NCBI GenBank assembly: GCA_035559535.1
Contig: DATMBG010000044.1
Location: 124,001 to 188,000, forward strand
Source: Candidatus Limnocylindrales bacterium
GTDB taxonomy: Bacteria; Moduliflexota; Moduliflexia; Moduliflexales; JAUQPW01
DNA: 64,000 bases
Direction: 5' to 3'
Part shown: positions 7,449 to 15,131 of the stretch, in pieces
Layout of the letters: every line of letters begins with the position of its first letter
Numbering within the stretch: the first letter of the stretch is position 1
Notes under the pieces: model-generated
Databases searched by the model: none
What the model was told of the DNA's origin: nothing
What the model saw: only the letters and a program-made list of their open reading frames with translations
Made by a program: the position numbers and the translations under genes

Positions 7449-9110
7449 CTAGCTCACAGCCTGACTTCGTTGATACTCCCTTGCAAGCCTTTCCTGTTCT
7501 CGGGGATTCGAGATGAATTCCCAGGGCAAAGGGGTTGAGGAAAGATTAGATCTTCCGGCCAGGCAGGCTTCCCAATTCAACCCTATTTCTTTAGCGGCCC
7601 GTTCCCAGTTTCCCCGACATGCATGGATGGCTATTAGAAATTGACCCATGCTTCGGTCTCCACGGGACAAAATTCCTTCCAGATAGGCCGTTCGCAAACT
7701 CTCTGGTTTTAATTCAACATTCCTGACCTGACCCAGTCTTTTCCGAATATACTCCAGTTTACGTTTAACCTCCTTCATACTGACCATGGGACTCCACTGA
7801 AAAGGTGTGAGGGGTTTGGGAATAAAAGGATTAATGCTTAGGCTGAGCTTTCCGAGCTTCCCAGTGGTTTTGGCTTTTTCTAACATTTTCTGCCGGATTT
7901 TTAAAGTAATTTCAATCAAACTGTCTAAATCTTCATCGGTTTCTGTGGGAAGCCCGATCATAAAATAAAGCTTTAAATTGGGAACTCCCCGGTCCAGAAT
8001 TCTCTCAGCTCCTTCTATCACTTCCTCATCGGTCATCTCTTTTCGGATAACCCTTCTCAACCTTTCTGAACCGGCTTCTGGCGCAATAGCCAAAGTCTGA
8101 ATACCACTATACGCGATGGCATCCAGGAGCACATCCGGAAGCCGATCAATACGAAAAGAAGACACAGAAACCTTGACACCTAACTCCCTAAGCCCTTGAC
8201 AAAGTGTATCTAATCCCCGATAATCACAAATATCTGAACTCACCAACCCTACCTTTTGAATCGGTGGAAATCCTCGTTCCGCATCCATCCGAAGTCGCTC
8301 TCGAATAATATCAATAACAAAATCCGGTGGGAGCATCCGAAACTTGGGGTAAACATAACTTACGGCACAAAAACGGCAGAGTAAAGGGCAACCTCGGGAT
8401 ACCTCGATAAGGAACATCTCGCTGAACTCCGTTTCATCGGTAATAATGGCCGAGTAAGCAGGATACAACTTAAAATCAGAAACTTTTTGTTTCTCGATGG
8501 TTATGCGGGAAGAAGTCAGAGAGGGAACATATACACCCGGTATCTGAGCAGCCCGTTCCAGATGTTTTTTTCTTGGAATCCCCCCATCCTCCAGGAATAG
8601 GGAGAGATATTCCTCTAAAACCTCCTCACCATCCCCGATGATCATCAGGTCGGCAAAATCTGCCAGGGGTTCCGGGTTGATGTAGGTAATCGCTCCTCCG
8701 ATTAGAATAAGGGGATAACGCTCATCCCGATCTACTGACTTAAAAGGTATGCGGGCCAGCTCCAGGATTTTGAGAAGATTCACATAATCATTCTCAAAAG
8801 AGACTGAAAAAGCCAGAATATCTACGTCGGTTACCAACCGTTGAGATTCCAGGGTTAGAAGAGGAATATTCTGACGCAGGTAGATGTCCTCATCCTCCGG
8901 GTCCGGGAGAAAAACCCGTTCACAGCGGGTATCCGGTCTCAAATTAAGGTACTTATAGATGGTCTGGAATCCTAAATTAGACATGCCCACATAATAGGTA
9001 TTGGGGTAAGCTAGGGCAAGGGTTAAAGAAGATCCCATCGAATCTTTAAAGGGCATGGACCTTTCTTTACTTAGCAGAGCCTGATATTTCTTTTTTAATT
9101 TCCAGTTCAT
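7449..9110 (-). CDS. B12-binding-domain radical SAM protein
   Basis: A 553-residue protein with an N-terminal cobalamin-binding-like region (residues ~30-160, with SVSFENDYVNLLKIL and LIGGAITYINPEPLADFADL) and a radical SAM core carrying Cys241, Cys245 and Cys248 (CPLLCRFC). The later EAGSERLRRVIRKEMT and SINPFIPKPLTPFQW motifs are typical of the widespread YgiQ/TIGR03960-like group. These proteins probably carry out methyl transfer or other radical chemistry; the substrate is unknown. It ends 36 nt before the moaA stop side and shares its strand. Confidence 0.88.
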   Translation of the reverse strand: MNWKLKKKYQALLSKERSMPFKDSMGSSLTLALAYPNTYYVGMSNLGFQTIYKYLNLRPDTRCERVFLPDPEDEDIYLRQNIPLLTLESQRLVTDVDILAFSVSFENDYVNLLKILELARIPFKSVDRDERYPLILIGGAITYINPEPLADFADLMIIGDGEEVLEEYLSLFLEDGGIPRKKHLERAAQIPGVYVPSLTSSRITIEKQKVSDFKLYPAYSAIITDETEFSEMFLIEVSRGCPLLCRFCAVSYVYPKFRMLPPDFVIDIIRERLRMDAERGFPPIQKVGLVSSDICDYRGLDTLCQGLRELGVKVSVSSFRIDRLPDVLLDAIAYSGIQTLAIAPEAGSERLRRVIRKEMTDEEVIEGAERILDRGVPNLKLYFMIGLPTETDEDLDSLIEITLKIRQKMLEKAKTTGKLGKLSLSINPFIPKPLTPFQWSPMVSMKEVKRKLEYIRKRLGQVRNVELKPESLRTAYLEGILSRGDRSMGQFLIAIHACRGNWERAAKEIGLNWEACLAGRSNLSSTPLPWEFISNPREQERLAREYQRSQAVS

Positions 9111-9146
9111 GGCTATACCATCGGTCCCTTACCTATCACTTCCGGT

Positions 9147-10145
9147 TTATCCCCCTATTTGAGACATGGTCCGGGTCGTTCGTTTAAAGGAGTTGTCGTT
9201 GATATGATGTTTTAACTCTTTTCCTTTCACGGCCTTAAGTAGAATTTGTTCTAACTCCTCATCTGAACAGCCATTTCGGAGAGGGGTCCTCAGGTCAGTC
9301 TCCACCTGGGAGAATAAGCAGGTACGGAACATTCCGTCTGCCGTCATCCGGATTCGGTTACACGTGGAACAAAAGGGTTCACTGACCGGATTAATAAAGC
9401 CAATCTGACCAATACCATCCTCAAACTGATAATTTTTAGACGTAGAGCTGGGATCCTCTCCCCCCAGGGGAACCAATTTCATATACGTAGTGTTAATCTT
9501 CTCCAAAATTTCCTTCCCCGTCAGGACATCTTCTTTCCTCCAAATTCGATCCGCTTCCAGTGGCATAAACTCTATGAATCGAATAATGTAAGGTTTCCTT
9601 CTGGCCAGCCTGGCAAAATCAATGATTTCATCTTCTGTAAATCCCCTCATGGCCACCACATTCACCTTAATAGGCCGTATTTGCGGGTACTTTTCTAGCT
9701 CCTCCAAACCTTCCATGACTTTATGAAGGGCATTTCGTCGGGTAAGCTTGAAAAATTTTTCCTTAACCAGGGAATCCAAACTCACATTGATGCGTTTAAG
9801 TCCGGCAGCGGCCAAATCCCCCGCCAACTCCTTAAGAAGAAAACCGTTGGTCGTTAAACTTAAATCTTCAAGGCCTTCAATTTGAGATAATCTTCTAATG
9901 AGATCAGCAACCCCTTTTCGAACCAGGGGTTCTCCACCGGTTAGACGAATCTCCTTAACCCCCATCCTTACCACAATCCGAACAATTCGCTCAATCTCAT
10001 CAAAGGTCAACAGCTTCTTACTATCAAACCAGTCTAATCCTTCTTCAGGCATACAGTATACACATCGGAAATTACAACGGTCGGTTATCGAAACCCGCAT
10101 GCTTCCCATCTGTCGATTATAACTATCGATTAGCTTTAATTGCAT
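9147..10145 (-). CDS. moaA: GTP 3',8-cyclase MoaA
   Basis: MoaA catalyses the first step of molybdenum-cofactor synthesis, the radical rearrangement of GTP. The 332-residue protein has the N-terminal [4Fe-4S] motif (Cys24, Cys28, Cys31 in TDRCNFRCVYCMPEEG), the SAM-binding LTGGEPLVRKG, and the C-terminal cluster cysteines in PFCSTCNRIR with the later CLFS. It ends in Gly-Gly, as MoaA requires. No other Mo-cofactor gene is nearby. An AGGAGG box lies 12 nt before the ATG, slightly far. Confidence 0.97.
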   Translation of the reverse strand: MQLKLIDSYNRQMGSMRVSITDRCNFRCVYCMPEEGLDWFDSKKLLTFDEIERIVRIVVRMGVKEIRLTGGEPLVRKGVADLIRRLSQIEGLEDLSLTTNGFLLKELAGDLAAAGLKRINVSLDSLVKEKFFKLTRRNALHKVMEGLEELEKYPQIRPIKVNVVAMRGFTEDEIIDFARLARRKPYIIRFIEFMPLEADRIWRKEDVLTGKEILEKINTTYMKLVPLGGEDPSSTSKNYQFEDGIGQIGFINPVSEPFCSTCNRIRMTADGMFRTCLFSQVETDLRTPLRNGCSDEELEQILLKAVKGKELKHHINDNSFKRTTRTMSQIGG

Positions 10146-10451
10146 AAATCCTGACCGCCTCCTGGAGATTCGTGCTGGTGATAAATCTCAAAATTTTTAT
10201 CTTCTTCCAAGGTTTTTGATAAGAATTTACACCTTTATGTTAAGATAATACCTCATCATTCTGGAGAGTAGATCGGTTCTATAAGTCGTCGTGAAAATGC
10301 AGGAATTTTAAAGGAGATCAGAAAATCCGAGCTTGCTTGAGCCTTTAAGTTTAACTGTAAGAACCTTATTTGACCAGAATGCGCTTTAAAGAAGTTAAGA
10401 TCCGAATTTGTAAGGTAGAAGGGCCTACTTCCGGGTAGGGCAAGTATGCCA
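10146..10451. other. Intergenic stretch upstream of moaA
   Basis: About 300 nt without a gene. It contains only a small weak hairpin (GAGATT/AATCTC near 10165-10190) in the moaA leader. I looked for the molybdenum-cofactor (Moco) RNA motif and did not see it. Confidence 0.5.
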
Positions 10452-10709
10452 TTAAGATGGAGGTTGAGTTTTTACTTTCTCCGGTTTGGATTCAGCCACT
10501 TCTACCCCTTTCGGTTGCTTGTTGGTCGATCCGGGTTTCTGAAAGCGTCCTTTACTACGTTTTTTGTTGCGCTTTTTGAAAGACTTGGGACCTTTTTTAG
10601 CTTCAGCCTCCTCAGGATTCGATCTATATTTACCATCTACAATCATCTTAGCTAAGGGAGAATCGGATTCCTTAGCCGCTTCCAATAATTTCTTTCCTAA
10701 GCTTTTCAT
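10452..10709 (-). CDS. Small basic hypothetical protein (85 aa)
   Basis: A lysine-rich soluble protein. The N-terminal 35 residues (MKSLGKKLLEAAKESD, then PLAKMIVDGKYRS) could form a helix. The rest (FKKRNKKRSKGRFQK and a Pro/Lys/Glu tail) looks disordered and could bind nucleic acid. A clear AGGAGG ribosome site precedes the ATG at 10709, which is the main reason to accept it as real. It follows the fumarase gene on the same strand. Function unknown. Confidence 0.6.
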   Translation of the reverse strand: MKSLGKKLLEAAKESDSPLAKMIVDGKYRSNPEEAEAKKGPKSFKKRNKKRSKGRFQKPGSTNKQPKGVEVAESKPEKVKTQPPS

Positions 10710-10768
10710 TAAAATTTGCCTCCTAAAAATGAATTTTCTAAACTCAAGGTGTTAAGTTCTCTCGCTTG

Positions 10769-11611
10769 TCAGAAGACCATTTCCTTATGACGATGGGCAT
10801 GGCAATCCAGGTTCACGGCGACAGGGAGGCTTGCTATATGGCAAGGAAAAACCTCCATATGAACGTCTAAAGTCGTCACCCTACCTCCCATGCCTTGAGG
10901 ACCTATACCCAGGTTATTAATTTTTTCAATCAATTGTTCTTCTAACTGAGCATAAAAAGGGTCCGGGTGTCTTTGGCCCAGAGGCCGAAACAGGGCTTTT
11001 TTGGCTAGAAGAGCACTCTTCTCAAAGTTTCCACCAATTCCTACCCCTACGACCAGAGGGGGACAGGCGTTAGGACCGGCCTTTTTTACCACCTCCAACA
11101 CAAAATTCATAATACCTGGAAGACCATCGGCAGGACGTAGCATCCTTAAGGCGCTCATATTTTCCGCTCCCCCGCCTTTGGCCGCAACCATAATTTTTAA
11201 TTTATCTCCAGGTACAAGATCAATATGTACAATGGCCGGCGTGTTATCCTGTGTGTTTTGACGCCGTAAGGGATCACGGACCATGGATTTTCGAAGATAA
11301 CCTGTCTGATAGCCCTCTGCAACTCCTTGATTAATCGCCTCGATCAATCCAGATCCCTCGAAGCATACTTCCTCTCCCAGTTCTACAAAGACTACAGTAA
11401 CACCCGTATCCTGACACATGGGAACAAATTCTGCCGTAGCAATTTGTGCATTTTCTATAATCTGGGTCAATACTTCTATTCCAATAGGAGATTCTTCCTG
11501 TTGCAGAGCCTTTTGAAATCCAATGCTCATCTCTTCGTTCACCAAACAACAGGCTTCCATACACAACCTTTTTACAGCTTCTGTAACTTCCGACAGCCTG
11601 ATTTTCCGCAC
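10769..11611 (-). CDS. Class I fumarate hydratase, alpha subunit (or related tartrate dehydratase)
   Basis: A 280-residue protein matching the stand-alone alpha subunit of the two-subunit iron-sulfur fumarases. Conserved parts are PMCQDTGV, RRNTQDNTPA-like RRQNTQDNTP, KGGGAENMS, NACPPLVVGVGIGG and LPVAVNLDCHAHRH. The cysteines in these segments are the expected [4Fe-4S] ligands. The enzyme hydrates fumarate to malate in the cytoplasm. The beta subunit gene is not adjacent, although it usually follows directly; it must lie elsewhere if the enzyme is functional. Confidence 0.9.
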   Translation of the reverse strand: MRKIRLSEVTEAVKRLCMEACCLVNEEMSIGFQKALQQEESPIGIEVLTQIIENAQIATAEFVPMCQDTGVTVVFVELGEEVCFEGSGLIEAINQGVAEGYQTGYLRKSMVRDPLRRQNTQDNTPAIVHIDLVPGDKLKIMVAAKGGGAENMSALRMLRPADGLPGIMNFVLEVVKKAGPNACPPLVVGVGIGGNFEKSALLAKKALFRPLGQRHPDPFYAQLEEQLIEKINNLGIGPQGMGGRVTTLDVHMEVFPCHIASLPVAVNLDCHAHRHKEMVF

Positions 11612-11693
11612 GCTTTACTTATCCTCTCCTCCAACCCTTTGTCCCTGCAGGGAAGGAAGTTTCCCCTGGTCCCTGGTAGCAGGTCCGGTGAGT

Positions 11694-12842
11694 TTAATTT
11701 ATAATCTTGAGCACGGATTTCTCATAATTTACCATACTTAATTGAGCAGCCATGGCTTTGGCAATTTCCATAAACTGTCGGGCTTGCTGGGAATCAGGAT
11801 GGGATTTAATAATGGGAATACCTTGATCTCCTCCAACGGGAATATCCGGGTTAAGGGAAATTTCCCCCAGAAAAGGAATTCCGTATTGCTGGCTGGCCCT
11901 ACGGCCCCCCCCATGCTTAAAAAGATCAATCCTTTCATGGCAATGGGGACATTCCAGGTAGCTCATATTTTCGATAATACCTAAGACCGGAATATTTACC
12001 TTCTTGAACATATTAACGGCTTTAATCACATCGAGAAGGGCCACATCTTGAGGGGTTGTCACCACCACGGCTCCACTCACAGCAACCTTCTGAGCCAGAC
12101 TTAACTGAGCATCCCCGGTACCCGGAGGTAAATCCACTACCAGGTAATCCAGCTCTCCCCATTCTACATCGGTTAAAAGCTGATCAACCGCTTTACCGAC
12201 CATAGGTCCGCGCCAGACGACCGGGGTCGAAGTATCAGGTAGAAGAAATCCCAACGAAATAAGCTTTACTCCATAACGGATCGGGGGAATCATTTTATTT
12301 CCATGGGAAGGAGGAAGATCTTTAGAACTTACGCCCATCATCATCGCCAGACTGGGTCCATAAATATCTGCATCCATAAGTCCTACCGAAGCTCCACACT
12401 CGGCGAGAGCCACGGCCAGATTAACTGCTACGGTAGATTTTCCAACTCCCCCCTTACCGCTTCCCACCGCGATAATATTTTTGACCCCTGGAACCGGTGA
12501 ATGGTCACCAAATCCAGCCGATTGCACCCGTGAGGTCATCTTGACCTCCACTTGGGTAACCCCGGGAATCGCCATCACAGCATTTCGAGCTTCACTCTCA
12601 AGCTTCGCCTTGACCGGACAGGCCGGCGTGGTTAACTCTATGGTGAAACTTACCTTAGAACCCTCGACAGAAAGATCCTTAATGAAGTTTAGAGAAACCA
12701 AATCACGATGTAAATCAGGATCTTTCACTTGACTCAAGGCAGCTAAAACCTGAGCCGGAGTAATCCCATTTCCGGATAGCTCTTGACCATTTCCTGTCGG
12801 TTTCTCTCCCGACGAAGATTTTTTCGACCAGAACATGCCCAT
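11694..12842 (-). CDS. mrp: Mrp/ApbC-type P-loop iron-sulfur carrier ATPase
   Basis: A 382-residue protein with an N-terminal MIP18/DUF59 domain (ITPAQVLAALSQVKDPD, then TTPACPVK) and a Mrp/NBP35 ATPase domain. The deviant Walker A is GSGKGGVGKST at residues 128-138. DADIYGPSLAMMMG and the late CPHC pair (in YLECPHCHERI), which bridges an Fe-S cluster at the dimer interface, are present. It carries and transfers Fe-S clusters in the cytoplasm. The ATG at 12842 or one six bases inside (12836) are both possible. It ends 82 nt before the fumarase start; fumarase is an Fe-S enzyme and a plausible client. Confidence 0.94.
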   Translation of the reverse strand: MGMFWSKKSSSGEKPTGNGQELSGNGITPAQVLAALSQVKDPDLHRDLVSLNFIKDLSVEGSKVSFTIELTTPACPVKAKLESEARNAVMAIPGVTQVEVKMTSRVQSAGFGDHSPVPGVKNIIAVGSGKGGVGKSTVAVNLAVALAECGASVGLMDADIYGPSLAMMMGVSSKDLPPSHGNKMIPPIRYGVKLISLGFLLPDTSTPVVWRGPMVGKAVDQLLTDVEWGELDYLVVDLPPGTGDAQLSLAQKVAVSGAVVVTTPQDVALLDVIKAVNMFKKVNIPVLGIIENMSYLECPHCHERIDLFKHGGGRRASQQYGIPFLGEISLNPDIPVGGDQGIPIIKSHPDSQQARQFMEIAKAMAAQLSMVNYEKSVLKIIN

Positions 12843-13228
12843 CGATTTATCTGACCTAAAGCCTCATACAGAATCCGGGGAATTTCCTGATCATCTTCCC
12901 ATGACCTCTTCCTCTTTAATTCCTGTATGGCGCTTTAGATCCTCGATTAAGGATCCTTTAAAAAATCTCTTAAATTTTATCCTCTCTCCGTATTTATCTC
13001 CTAGACCAGATCCCGGTCCCTTCATCCTCTACTTTAAAACGGCTGGATTGTAGAAGAACTGGAATTTTTTCTCACCTCGGTTGATCTTCCACTGCAGGTC
13101 TGGTCGGGTTAAATCCATGACTTGACTCTTTTCGGAGTTGGAGTATGGAAATTCGGGGAGATCTTCACTGACTCTCCTGTATTAGGATACGGTCAGGGAC
13201 GGTTTTTGTCAAGGAAAAGAAATCCTAC

Positions 13229-13257
13229 TTGACAAAGCAAAGTCCAAGCTGTTAATT
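13229..13257 (+). promoter_or_regulatory. Possible sigma70-type promoter for the peroxiredoxin operon
   Basis: A perfect -35 TTGACA at 13229-13234 is followed after 17 nt by TTAATT, a poor -10. It lies about 100 nt upstream of the selenoprotein ATG. Confidence 0.35.
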
Positions 13258-13295
13258 TCATAGCTAACAAAGATATTTGCTAAAACTTCATGCGT

Positions 13296-13330
13296 AATAG
13301 ATAGAGCGGCAAATGGCTTATCTATCTATT
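13296..13330 (+). repeat. Inverted repeat AATAGATAG / CTATCTATT upstream of the peroxiredoxin gene
   Basis: Nine-bp perfect outer arms plus AGC/GCT inner pairs surround an 8-nt loop. It sits 28 nt before the ATG and could act on transcription or translation of the operon. It lacks a T-tract. Confidence 0.45.
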
Positions 13331-13357
13331 AGGCAGGACTGAGATCATAACCTTTTC

Positions 13358-13804
13358 ATGGAACCCTTACCAATCGGTATCGATGCACCTCGATTCTCCC
13401 TTCCGGCAACAGGTGGAGGAACCGTAGCCCTGGAAGATTTTTTGGGTCGAAAAAATCTGGTTCTCGTTTTCTACTGCAAAAATAAAACCCCAGGGTGAAA
13501 TAGACAACTCTCATCCCTGCGGGATGACAAGGAACAATTCGAACAATTGGATACGGAAATTCTAGGCATTAACCCGGGTTCTCTTAAATCCCATGAGAAT
13601 TATGTACGGGATCTTCAACTCAATTTTAAACTCCTGAGCGATTCTCAATGTACCATGACCAGGGCCTATAATGCCCTCAAAGAAGATGGTAAAAGTGTCC
13701 AGAGAACCGTTTACATTATAGATAAAACCGGAAAGATTCGATATGCAAAACAGGGTATGCCTTCAGATCAGGAACTTTTAGAAACTCTTAAATCCCTGGG
13801 TTAA
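13358..13804 (+). CDS. Selenocysteine-containing peroxiredoxin (TGA = Sec47)
   Basis: A 148-residue AhpC/TSA (BCP/PrxQ-like) peroxiredoxin read from the ATG at 13358 through an in-frame TGA at 13496-13498. Upstream, IGIDAPRFSLPATGG and LVLVFYCKNKTPG match the family; downstream, SSLRDDKEQFEQLDTEILGI and RTVYIIDKTGKIRYAKQG continue it without any frame change. The TGA stands exactly where the peroxidatic cysteine belongs in TPxC (here Thr44-Pro45-Gly46-Sec47). It is followed by a hairpin of bacterial SECIS shape (13511-13527). The enzyme would reduce peroxides in the cytoplasm. The usual proline four residues before Thr is Cys40. Standard gene callers would report only 13547-13804. Four genes follow in the same direction. 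Confidence 0.88.
13496..13527 (+). promoter_or_regulatory. Candidate bacterial SECIS element after the in-frame TGA
   Basis: A perfect 7-bp stem TCATCCC / GGGATGA (13511-13517 and 13521-13527) closes a TGC loop. The stem begins 12 nt after the TGA, and the loop starts about 20 nt after it. Published bacterial SECIS models ask for a small loop with a G in its first two positions about 16-37 nt from the UGA; the G is second here. The hairpin lies inside the coding sequence, as in bacteria. Confidence 0.75.
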
Positions 13805-13834
13805 ATCTTTGAGACTTTTGAAAAGCTTGAAAAG

Positions 13835-14158
13835 ATGGAATGGCGTGAACTAAATCGGTTAAAGAAATTCTCTGACGAGAAGTTTCAAAAGATCAATGTG
13901 TTTGAAAGCGAACGAATGTTTTGCGATATTTACTGTTTCAAACCGGGCCAGGAACAAAAAATCCATAAACATGAAGGCTCCGACAAGATTTATTACATCT
14001 TAGAAGGGCAGGGTCGCTTCAAAGTTGGATCTGAAGAAAAAGAGTTTCGAGCCGGAACATCCATCTGGATTCCCCCAGGAGTTGAACACGGAGTCAGAAA
14101 CTCAGGATCGGACCCTCTGGTTACCCTGGTCTTTATGGCTCCTAAACCCTCCCACTAA
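13835..14158 (+). CDS. Cupin-domain protein
   Basis: A 107-residue single-cupin protein. Motif 1 (GQEQKIHKHEGSDKIYYILEG) offers His and Glu metal ligands, and motif 2 (AGTSIWIPPGVEHGVRNSG) gives the last His. It binds a metal and could be an isomerase, dioxygenase or sensor; the reaction cannot be read. It begins 30 nt after the selenoperoxiredoxin stop and is probably co-transcribed. Confidence 0.88.
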   Translation: MEWRELNRLKKFSDEKFQKINVFESERMFCDIYCFKPGQEQKIHKHEGSDKIYYILEGQGRFKVGSEEKEFRAGTSIWIPPGVEHGVRNSGSDPLVTLVFMAPKPSH

Positions 14159-14193
14159 ACTTTATAGATAACAGGGGCTGATGAACTGAGGAA

Positions 14194-14595
14194 ATGGCTG
14201 CAAAAATTTTCACTCTTGAAGAAGCTAACCGATTAATTCCGCAATTACGGGCTATCTTAACAGGAATCATGGAGAAGCGAGACAAAATCGCCGCCCGGCA
14301 AAAGGAAGTTTATGCGATTCGCAGGATTATAGACGGTAATGGGCATAATCCAGAAGCTTTAGGCTTCGCGGCCAAGGAACGGGAGTTAAAAGAGCTGATC
14401 AACCAACTCAATGAAGATATTGAAAAGATCAACAGTTTAGGATGTGAACTTAAAGATATTCACCTGGGTTTAGTGGATTTTCGCTCTATTCGGGAAGGAC
14501 GAGAGGTTTACCTGTGCTGGAAGTTCGATGAAGATGAGATCAGTTTCTGGCATGATCTCCACACCGGATTTGCCGGTAGACAACCCCTTTTTTGA
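14194..14595 (+). CDS. DUF2203 family protein
   Basis: A 133-residue soluble, helical protein. It opens with KIFTLEEANRLIPQLRAI and ends with LGLVDFRSIREGREVYLCWK and ISFWHDLHTGFAGRQPL, the signature segments of the DUF2203 family, whose role is unknown. It lies 35 nt downstream of the cupin gene. Confidence 0.88.
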   Translation: MAAKIFTLEEANRLIPQLRAILTGIMEKRDKIAARQKEVYAIRRIIDGNGHNPEALGFAAKERELKELINQLNEDIEKINSLGCELKDIHLGLVDFRSIREGREVYLCWKFDEDEISFWHDLHTGFAGRQPLF

Positions 14596-14609
14596 TAAAT
14601 GAAGATATA

Positions 14610-14733
14610 AGAACATGGGGACTGGGAGATGTGGGGGTTTTGGAACACGGAGACGCGGGGACTGGGAGACGCTTCAGATTTCCCCGCGTCTCCGCGTACC
14701 TGTGTCCCCGCGTTCCAAAATCCCGCGTCTCCA
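14610..14733. repeat. Low-complexity palindrome C (GGGGAC / GAGACGCG units)
   Basis: Degenerate units such as GGAGACGCGGGGACTGGGA on the left are mirrored by GCGTCTCCGCGTACC and GTCCCCGCGTTCC on the right. It fills the gap between the DUF2203 and ferredoxin genes and is open in the ferredoxin frame. Similar units are known as intergenic repeats in cyanobacteria and other bacteria. Confidence 0.6.
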
Positions 14734-14750
14734 TATTATATATTATTTCA

Positions 14751-15053
14751 TTGAATCTTCCCTTTAAAAAACAGGTTCTTATTTGCGTGGGTCCCCATTG
14801 TGGGGGTCGGCGTGGCTCAAGTAAAATTCGATCTGCTTTTCGCCAGGAGATCCTGGTGAGAAGGCTTCACGACGAAATCAAAGAGACCCAGTGTATTTGT
14901 TTTGGATTGTGTAATTTCGGTCCTAACATTGTTATCTATCCCGATGGGATCTGGTATCACGGAGTTACCCCGGAAGATGTTCCTGAAATCATAGAAGATC
15001 ATCTCATAGGTGGAAAGGTTATCCAGCGACTTCTGTTTAACGAATCTACTTAA
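14751..15053 (+). CDS. Thioredoxin-like [2Fe-2S] ferredoxin, start uncertain
   Basis: About 100 residues of the thioredoxin-fold (2Fe-2S) ferredoxin family. VLICVGPHCGGRRGS supplies the first cysteines and CICFGLCNFGPNIVIYPDG the last pair; the WYHGVTPEDVPEIIEDHL end is typical. It is a soluble electron carrier. The start is unclear. No ATG occurs near the domain; the TTG at 14751 is the closest usable codon, and no good ribosome site is visible because repeat C fills the upstream 130 nt. The frame stays open back through the repeat to 14592, so a repeat-derived N-terminal extension is possible. It is the last small gene before allB. Confidence 0.78.
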   Translation: MNLPFKKQVLICVGPHCGGRRGSSKIRSAFRQEILVRRLHDEIKETQCICFGLCNFGPNIVIYPDGIWYHGVTPEDVPEIIEDHLIGGKVIQRLLFNEST

Positions 15054-15131
15054 ATCTGAGGTGAGAACAGGCAGAAATGGGTAGAAGGGATCGGCCGGGC
15101 TGCCTTACTACCCAGTTCCTAACTAAAGATC

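Larger units (their letters stand above)
12843..13357. other. Intergenic stretch between mrp and the selenoprotein gene (divergent)
   Basis: About 515 nt between divergently transcribed genes. Only short unsupported frames occur. It should carry both promoters. A possible promoter for the plus-strand operon (13229-13257) and a hairpin (13296-13330) are listed separately. Confidence 0.6.

Noticed and set aside
10146-10451. Moco riboswitch upstream of moaA
   Set aside because: I could not find the conserved stems or loops of that motif; only a weak small hairpin is present.
12835-13053. 72-aa plus-strand frame in the mrp upstream region
   Set aside because: No ribosome site, Pro/Ser-rich translation, overlaps the mrp start on the other strand; likely chance.
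13490-13500. The TGA in the peroxiredoxin as a nonsense mutation or frameshift
   Set aside because: The frame is intact on both sides, the stop is exactly at the catalytic Cys codon, and a SECIS-like hairpin follows; selenocysteine explains all three.
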